Below, piece after piece: positions 57,356-64,000 of a stretch of 64,000 nt of DNA (the first letter of the stretch is position 1; each line of letters begins with the position of its first letter). The stretch is from Phoronis australis (Eukaryota > Phoronida > Phoronidae), in contig NMRA01000925.1 in assembly GCA_002633005.1 (NCBI GenBank), forward strand, positions 33,457 to 97,456. The letters are read 5' to 3'. Made by a program: the position numbers and the translations under genes. A model generated the notes under the pieces. It made no database searches, was not told where the DNA came from, and saw only the letters and a program-made list of their open reading frames with translations.

Positions 57356-57546
57356 CAGCAGATGTTACACAGAATCTGTTATAACCATTCGTGCTACTGT
57401 GCCCTGTGTGTAGGTCAACAGATTAGCCAAGGTTGGAGGACCCTATTCCATTGCTGTTACAGCATCAGAAGCTGCTTGCCAATGATTGACCTTAAATGCT
57501 ACTGGCCAATGAATTCTTGATATCAGTCTAAGAGTGAATGGTGTAG

Positions 57547-58216
57547 GAAGCGCCCTTAGCATTATACTGATCCTGAGTGTAATATGGACCAAAGAAGAGC
57601 AATGTTGCCTGGGGCCAAAGGCAGGTCTATGTAACCTGATATGCCTGATAGATCAGTCTGTATTTCTTTTATTAAATGGCTACTGGTGCTTCGTTAATGC
57701 TTTGATGTACTGACATTGTCTGCTTGCTTTGTTGTCAGGGTTTATCGTTTTTATGGTATCTGATTGGTAACATTGCTAGTTGCATGACATCCTGGCGGCA
57801 TAAATGAAAAGTGTTATTCCACGAGGAGGTGGGTTAAAATTATCAAACTGTGTTCCAGACAATCAGAGGACAGAAGTATAANGAAGCGCCCTTAGCATTA
57901 TACTGATCCTGAGTGTAATATGGACCAAGGAAGAGCAATGTTGCCTGGGGCCAAAGGCAGGTCTATGTAACCTTATATGCCTGATAGATCAGTCTGTATT
58001 TCTTTTATTAAATGGCTACTGGTGCTTCGTTAATGCTTTGATGTACTGACATTGTCTGCTTGCTTTGTTGTCAGGGTTTATCGTTTTTATGGTATCTGAT
58101 TGGTAACATTGCTAGTTGCATGACATCCTGGCGGCATAAATGAAAAGTGTTATTCCACGAGGAGGTGGGTTAAAATTATCAAACTGTGTTCCAGACAATC
58201 AGAGGACAGAAGTATA
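57547..58216 (+). repeat. near-identical 334-bp direct duplication around an N
   Basis: 57547-57880 and 57883-58216 are the same sequence apart from about two substitutions (CCAAAGAAG against CCAAGGAAG, and CTGATATGC against CTTATATGC). The second copy begins immediately after the N at 57882. This is most simply two overlapping contig ends or two alleles placed end to end, not a genomic tandem duplication. It lies in the possible 3' untranslated region of the tentative gene. Confidence 0.9.
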
Positions 58217-60823
58217 AGTAGTCGTGTAATGAAACAACATGATTAACCCAAAAGTTAATGTCAGGACATAAAGTTATGTGGAACATGACTGACAAATATC
58301 TACAAACTTTGGAATTTAACTTTCTATTACACTACTATAATTCATGAAAGTAGAGAGTCTGTATATATTTCCTTTATATATCAATCTGTCATTAATTGGG
58401 TGTCTTGACCATATTTTTAATAAGATTCCAGAAGAAAACAGCGGAGTCGATAACATGACCAATTTTCTTTTGATGTAAATGTTCAAGATGAAATCTGAGA
58501 AATGCAGATTCTGTTTTCTAAGTAACGCTTTTGGTTTTATTCAATGTTTAAGTTTTTGATGAAATTACTGAAAGTCCCTATTTTAGCTAGCCCTCCCATG
58601 CCAAAGTAGAACAGTCGAGACAATCCCTAAAATGGGGAACAGTGCATAAAGTACAAGATGTGAAAGTTTTTGTTGGAATCCTATCAGCTATTTGTAAGAT
58701 ATGTTTTCAGCTTTACCAAGTTTGAACATTTGTCTAGGAACTGTCATACCCTTAACCTGATGATCCAATATTGTTCTTTTACTGGGCAGTGAATGATATT
58801 ATATAAATATTAGTCTTCACGTGGACCATATGTTGATCACATCAGATGTTGGCTAACAGGTTAGCAGAAAGTCCTGGGCTCAATCCTAGGCTGGGACAGA
58901 GAGCATTTTAGATGTAACTATGTATCACCTTATGCCACCAAAATATGGGGTGTGAAAATATTAATAATTTGTGCTTATTATTCTTAAAATTTTAACAATT
59001 TTTTCCTTTGAATTACACTTAGGGCTCACTCTAGTCAAAAATGGAACCTTTTATTGTAACAAAATCAACTTTTTTACTATTGCACCCAGATATTTATATG
59101 TTGGTGCCCACTTCTGTCATCTTCGTCTGGGCATCCATAATTTGCCTTTGAACCTTCGAATTTCAATTTTGTAATTTTGATAAAATACAGCAAATAGGTT
59201 TCTATTAAGGAGACGACAACGCCTTCTCATTTTTGGACAGATTTGTTTTTTTCTGCACCACCTGGTGGCCATTTTTAAAATTTTCATGTATATGTGTTTG
59301 ACATCTGCGTCTCTGTCTGCCAAACTGTTCAAAAAACGATAAGGAAAATTGACGGTTGTCTTCCTGATGCAAAGACCCTGGATGATGTTGATTTTCAGAT
59401 GTTTTTGATTTCTGGCGTCCTTTTTGAGCAATTTTGTTTTTTTTGCACCTAGAGCTGTATCTCATTAACCCTTTTTAGGATATTTGCGTATTTGGAAGAT
59501 GGGCTTCTATAGAGATGGCAACATATGATGATGAGTTACAGACAAATCAGACTATAGCTGTGTCCCCCAATGTCAATTTTTTACGTTTGCCTCTGGGAGT
59601 TGCCTGGCATATTTACATGAAATTTGGAAAATACGGTAAAGTCGCGCGATTCTCGGACGGCCCGCCATTTTGGGACAAGAATAAATATTTCCGAAATGAG
59701 TTTTTCATAGTCCACGAAATTCGTACAAGGTCCAAAAACTGATGATGCTCCAATTTAGGACAATGTCATAAACATCGGATTTCTGTCCCGCGACTTTCGG
59801 ACAAGGGAAATTTTAGAAACGCTAATTTCGGATCGACGCAACTCTCGTGTCACTAAAGCGTTCAATGGATGATTACTACTGTATAAGGCTTGAATCCGAG
59901 AATCGGTATAACGAGCTCTGTAATTTTTACCTTGTCTTGGCGATGTCACGACCGTTACTCGATTGACTTGCGTTTCTTGCCAGTGTGTTTGGCGTTTTAT
60001 CTATGAAAAGAATCACCGAGTCTCGCATGACGCAAATTTCTGATGAAAATACAAATGGCAAATGCACCGAAGGCTGCAACTTTTGGTTTAATTAGACCGT
60101 GCTGTTCGACTCCCGACTGTGACATTGAACTTGCACGTCTGACATCAACTTGCGTGTTTACGAAACCGTTTATTTTTAAAACGTCCTTGCCTTTCCAAAT
60201 GCCCGTGTCAGCAGTGGCTAAAATCTCCCGACGACGTGTCCAATTTTATCCTTGACGCGATGAGAAATATTTGTTAGTTTAAGCCCCCCATACACAATAC
60301 AGCCAAGTCTGTCCGTCGGATATCGCGCGTCCAAAGTAGTGTAGATGTTGAACAGTAGTAGCTTAATGAGACGGAGCCAAATTAAAGCTGGATACAAAGC
60401 AAACATAATATTAAGTCGCACACCGTGTGAGCCCCAGCGACAGGAGGCTGCGTCGATCGTTCCGCGCCGGGAAGATTTTATGCTTCTTCCTCTTCAGTCG
60501 ATTAACTATCGTTGGACAATGTAAGTTATGCTGCCACTTACCTGCATCCCGGCGAATGATTGAAATCTTCGTGCAGCCGTTCTGGGCTTGCTTAATAATT
60601 TTGAATGGGACAGTTAGCAAGGAATGAGCCACCACTGACTTCATACAACATTCAGTGCTTCTGACAATGCAATTTTTGGATTGAAACGAAAATTTTTCAT
60701 TAAAAATCTGTATGCATTTCAAACGTCTTTCGTTTTTCAGTGATGTTGCTAACGCATGTCTTCGTGGTAGGGCTCATTCGCGTAAGAACGCAGTTGCGTG
60801 TTTAGCAGTACAAAGCTCTGACA
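58217..60823. other. repeat-rich interval, no gene recognised
   Basis: Contains sequence related to 27520-27660 (CGATAACATGACCAATTTTC and AAATGTTCAAGATGAAATCT near 58450-58500), a degenerate SINE-like stretch near 58855-58910 (GTCCTGGGCTCAATCCTAGG), and the repeat copy at 59080-59470. No coding exon was recognised on either strand. Confidence 0.5.
59080..59470 (+). repeat. interspersed repeat copy (pair with 17574-18000)
   Basis: Shares ATATTTATATGTTGGTGC, TCTGGGCATCCA, CACCTGGTGGCCATTTTT, GTCTGCCAA and TTCCTGATG in order with the NAGLU intron copy at 17574-18000. It probably represents an uncharacterised transposon family with at least two copies here. Confidence 0.65.
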
Positions 60824-61960
60824 AACGGCGCCCGGCGCACACGCAATTGTTACAGAGACATTGCATCCCTGTCTTATGTTGTGTAAGTGCCCATTCGCCC
60901 GCAAAAATACTTTGCTCTGTACTATAACACATAATTATCAAAAAGTAATGTACATCCACGTAACCACGCTTCACTATCCTTACAAATTCCCAGGTTGCTC
61001 TCCGATATGCATGGCAGACTCTTGCATGAATCTCTCTAAGGAAGCTAGTGTGATCGTGTGCTTCGCTTGCAATACCTGACCATACCTGTCGAAGTCTTCA
61101 GTCTTGCGTACTCGTGAGATTCTCGCCCTTGAGCGACGTCCTAGCGTTACGAGCTTTACCCCTATGTAGACCTAAGAAAGAATGAACTTGCGGCGACCAG
61201 ATTTTGCTTGCTCATGCACTGGTCTGTGTGCTTGTGGTCTTCTAATTCGCGCCTTGTACCGTCTAAGGTACAACACCCTGGACATGGTGTCGCAAGATTA
61301 AGATGAATCCGGGCAAGGACACCGGAACTGTGGCACTCTCTGTCTGCGGCGACTAAGAAAATCCTCCACCAATTTCAAAAATGACAATTCAGTTGAATCA
61401 GATTTGGTAGTCGTTGCTTCTTGTGGTCCTATGGGTAGGCTAACAAGAAAACAGGGCCTGCAGTCTGATGCAACGGGCCTGGAGGCTGATAGGTGTTTCT
61501 GACCCGGAGTTCCAAATCTACTTTCCACAGGACCTTATCACCGCCTTCAGTTGATAGTTTTGAGACCGGCAAAAAAGAAACGTGATCTTAAACTACAGAC
61601 CATGCTTTTTGCATTACCTAAGATAGTTTTAGGTGCATTTCAGTTGTAAGTGTATTTAACTCATGTGTTTGATTCGAAAAAGGTAACTTACATTCATTTG
61701 CTAATTATTATTGTTCCATTTTTACCCGGCCGAGGTGATGCATTATACTCCTGCGGCAAGGGTAAATAATTTTGGGATGTATTACCTGCGATTTCCGTAT
61801 ATGTGAGTTCGGGTAACCAAACGTCCGATGTAAAAATACACCAGGGCCTATACTCGGCAATGCCGCATACTATAGCTCCCCCTGAATATATCGTAGTGAG
61901 AATAGCATTATTTTTAGATTTCACTAAACACGCATTTTTATTCTTAGATATGCATCCCAG
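60824..61960 (+). repeat. copy 1 of a 1.1-1.3 kb duplication
   Basis: This segment recurs as 62142-63401, beginning at AACGGCGCCCGGCGCACACG and ending at GATATGCATCCCAG in both. Copy 1 lacks about 127 bases present in copy 2 (62449-62575) and differs by a few substitutions and 2-4 base indels. On the minus strand it contains sequence corresponding to exons 2 and 3 of the tentative gene at 62744-63644. Its upstream sequence diverges seven codons into exon 2. Confidence 0.9.
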
Positions 61961-62141
61961 CAGGAAGAGATAACCAGGAAGGGACAACTGTTTTAGCGCA
62001 TTTTAACGTGATTTCAAACGTGATTTCAAAAGTAAATGTTCAAGTTATCTGGAATCCAAGCACTATTTTTGAAAGATTAACTCTTTAGCTATAAAATGAC
62101 ACCACTTTGGTCCTCAAAGACTGCATATTACTGGCACTGGN

Positions 62142-63401
62142 AACGGCGCCCGGCGCACACGCAATTGTTACAGAGACATTGCATCCCTGTCTTATGTTGT
62201 GTAAGTGCCCATTCGCCCGCAAAAATACTTTGCTCTGTACTATAACACATAATTATCAAAAACTAATGTACATCCACGTAACCACGCTTCACTACCCTTA
62301 CAAATTCCCTGTTGCTCTCCGATATGCATGGCAGACTCTTGCAAGAATCTCGCTAAGGAAGCTAGTGTGATCGTGTGCTTCGCTTGCAATACCTGACCAT
62401 ACCTGTCGAAGTCTTCAGTCTTGCGTACTCGTGAGACTCTCACCCTTGCGCCCCTGGACGCAGGCTAGCTAGAGTTTAGTAGCTGTCTTGGGACTAGAAA
62501 AATCTAGCCAAAATCACGTGTTTACAATTTAAATACACGACAATATATCGCGTAATCTCATGAATTCTTGCTTTTGAGCGACGTCCTAGCGTTACGAGCT
62601 TTACCCCTATGTAGACCTAAGAAAGAATGAACTTGCGGCGACCAGATTTTGCTTGCTCATGCACTGGTCTGTGTGCTTGTGGTCTTGTTAATTCGCGCCT
62701 TGTACCGTCTAAGGTACAACACCCTGGACATGGTGTCGCAAGATTAAGATGAATCCCGACAAGGACACCGGAACTGTGGCACTCTCTGTCTGCGGCGACT
62801 AAGAAAATCCTCCACCAATTTCAAAAATGACAATTCAGTTGAATCAGATTTGGTAGTCGTTGCTTCTTGTGGTCCTGGGTAGGCTAACAAGAAAACAGGG
62901 CCTGCAGTCTGATGCAACGGGCCTGGAGGCTGATAGGTGTTTCTGACCCGGAGTTCCAAATCTACTTTCCACAGGACCTTAATTGTCACCGCCTTCAGTT
63001 GATAGTTTTGAGACAAAAAAGAAACGTGATCTTAAACTACAGACCATGCTTTTTGTATTACCTAAGATAGTTTTAGGTGCATTTCAGTTGTAAGTGTATT
63101 TAACTCATGTGTTTGATTCGAAAAAGGTGACTTACATTCATTTGCTAATTATTATTGTTCCATTTTTACCCGGCCGAGGTGATGCATTATACTCCTGCGG
63201 CAAGGGTAAATAATTTTGGGAAGTATTACCTGCGATTTCCTTATATGTGAGTTCGGGTAACCAAACGTCCGATGTAAAAATACACCAGGACCTATACTCG
63301 GCAATGCCGCATACTATAGCTCCCCCTGAATATATCGTAGTGAGAATAGCATTATTTTTAGATTTCAAACACGCATTTTTATTCTTAGATATGCATCCCA
63401 G
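62142..63401 (+). repeat. copy 2 of the duplication, starting at an N
   Basis: It starts immediately after the N at 62141, so an uncollapsed allele or contig overlap is the likeliest explanation for the duplication. It contains a MITE-related stretch (TCACGTGTTTACAATTTAAA, CGTAATCTC, CGTCCTAGCGTTACG) that copy 1 has lost apart from its right end. Confidence 0.9.
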
Positions 63402-63644
63402 GTATATTTTTGGAACTTGAAAAAATAAGATACGCAAACTGGGTATATAGTGCTGGACTTAATACAGCAATCTACGGTGGATCTTCTTAAACCTGTAAAC
63501 CGTGAAAATTTCATTGAGACAGTTTTGTTCTACTAACATGTTCAACTTACTAACATTCCGTTCATGCAAGTCGGCCAGCTCGTTCGCGTTTAAGGCGTTA
63601 TTGCAACAGTAAGTGTTGTTTTGATTTTTGTTTGGTGTTTCCAT
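62744..63644 (-). CDS. tentative three-exon gene, product unknown
   Basis: Exon 1 (63644-63551) starts METPNKNQNNTYCC, includes ELADLHERNV and ends in phase 1 at a consensus donor A|GTAAGT. Exon 2 (63415-63230) follows CTTATTTTTTCAAG in matching phase and encodes PKIYLGCISKNKNACLKSKN, GGAIVCGIAEYRSW and TSDVWLPELTYKEIA, ending G|GTAATA. The last exon ends with TELSFLKLVEDFLSRRRQRV, RCPCRDSS and TAA at 62744, but its acceptor is unclear. The upstream frame also differs between this copy and the one at 61298-61528 because of a 2-base indel. The product is not recognised. The in-frame 3-base indel between the two exon 2 copies is weak support for coding. Confidence 0.35.
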
Positions 63645-64000
63645 ATTTGTTATGTATTCCCCTCTTCAGATTGTTACTGTTGTTCTTCAACACCATTTCT
63701 GTGCTCATAATGAGACTTCAGTAAACTCGCGACACTGTTAACTCTATAAATTTTAGCAGAAGTGTGTGACGTCCATCAGTAGAGATCTGTAGGAAGAACT
63801 ATCGGAACCATTGTTCGTAACTGGCAGTAGCGAATATATGACGCAATTAAATGAAAACAGTCGACATAGATGAATTGTAATTGAAGTATATATTGAGGAA
63901 GAAGTGGAAAATTAAGTATGTAAATTGTGGTCGCGAAAATCGTTAAAGCCACATGGAGAACTCGAGCATAAGTTGCGTTGACAAACTTTATTCGTTTCTT
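63645..64000. other. right edge, nothing recognised
   Basis: AT-rich sequence without a recognisable exon, repeat or RNA gene. If the tentative minus-strand gene is real this would hold its promoter and 5' untranslated region. Confidence 0.4.

Overview
This is animal nuclear DNA, AT-rich and intron-dense, most likely from a non-vertebrate metazoan. The genes have many short exons with GT..AG introns and encode animal housekeeping proteins. The intergenic DNA is full of small DNA transposons, tRNA-derived SINEs and simple repeats. Four single N characters (3398, 54897, 57882, 62141) mark assembly joins. Two of them sit at the edge of near-identical duplications, which suggests a highly heterozygous diploid whose alleles were partly left side by side. 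I cannot name the species from the sequence alone.

Three genes are firm. (1) NAGLU, lysosomal alpha-N-acetylglucosaminidase (glycoside hydrolase family 89), plus strand, 1383-24571. It is read here as 18 exons and about 763 residues, apparently complete from signal peptide to stop, with both catalytic glutamates present. (2) A single-exon Tctex-type dynein light chain resembling DYNLT4/TCTEX1D4, minus strand, 29458-30084, tail-to-tail with NAGLU. (3) DIMT1, the 18S rRNA dimethyladenosine transferase, minus strand, with nine exons found between 38948 and 46859; the short first coding exon was not found. Two weaker spliced gene models lie at 54905-57355 (plus, 48 residues) and 62744-63644 (minus).

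The most striking region is 49.7-55.1 kb, which reads as four layers of transposons. The outer layer is a MITE (49720-50370 and 55031-55071) split by a pogo/Tigger-like element (50371-55030) whose transposase has stops and a frameshift. Inside that is a THAP-domain element with 19-bp inverted ends (52974-54463). Its THAP exon is in turn broken by a second copy of the same MITE family (53420-54160) with an exact 8-bp target-site duplication. Removing the innermost insert and one duplicate rejoins the two halves of the C2CH zinc finger in frame.

Layout: 1-1382 NAGLU upstream with a tandem duplication; 1383-24571 NAGLU, whose introns carry a hAT-like element, a MITE, a SINE and microsatellites; 24572-29457 intergenic; 29458-30084 dynein light chain; 30085-38947 gene-poor with MITEs; 38948-about 47000 DIMT1, with SINEs and a minisatellite in introns; 47-49.7 kb unassigned; 49.7-55.1 kb nested transposons; 55.1-64 kb repeats, two assembly duplications and the two tentative genes. 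The genes are unrelated in function; nothing indicates a shared pathway or operon.
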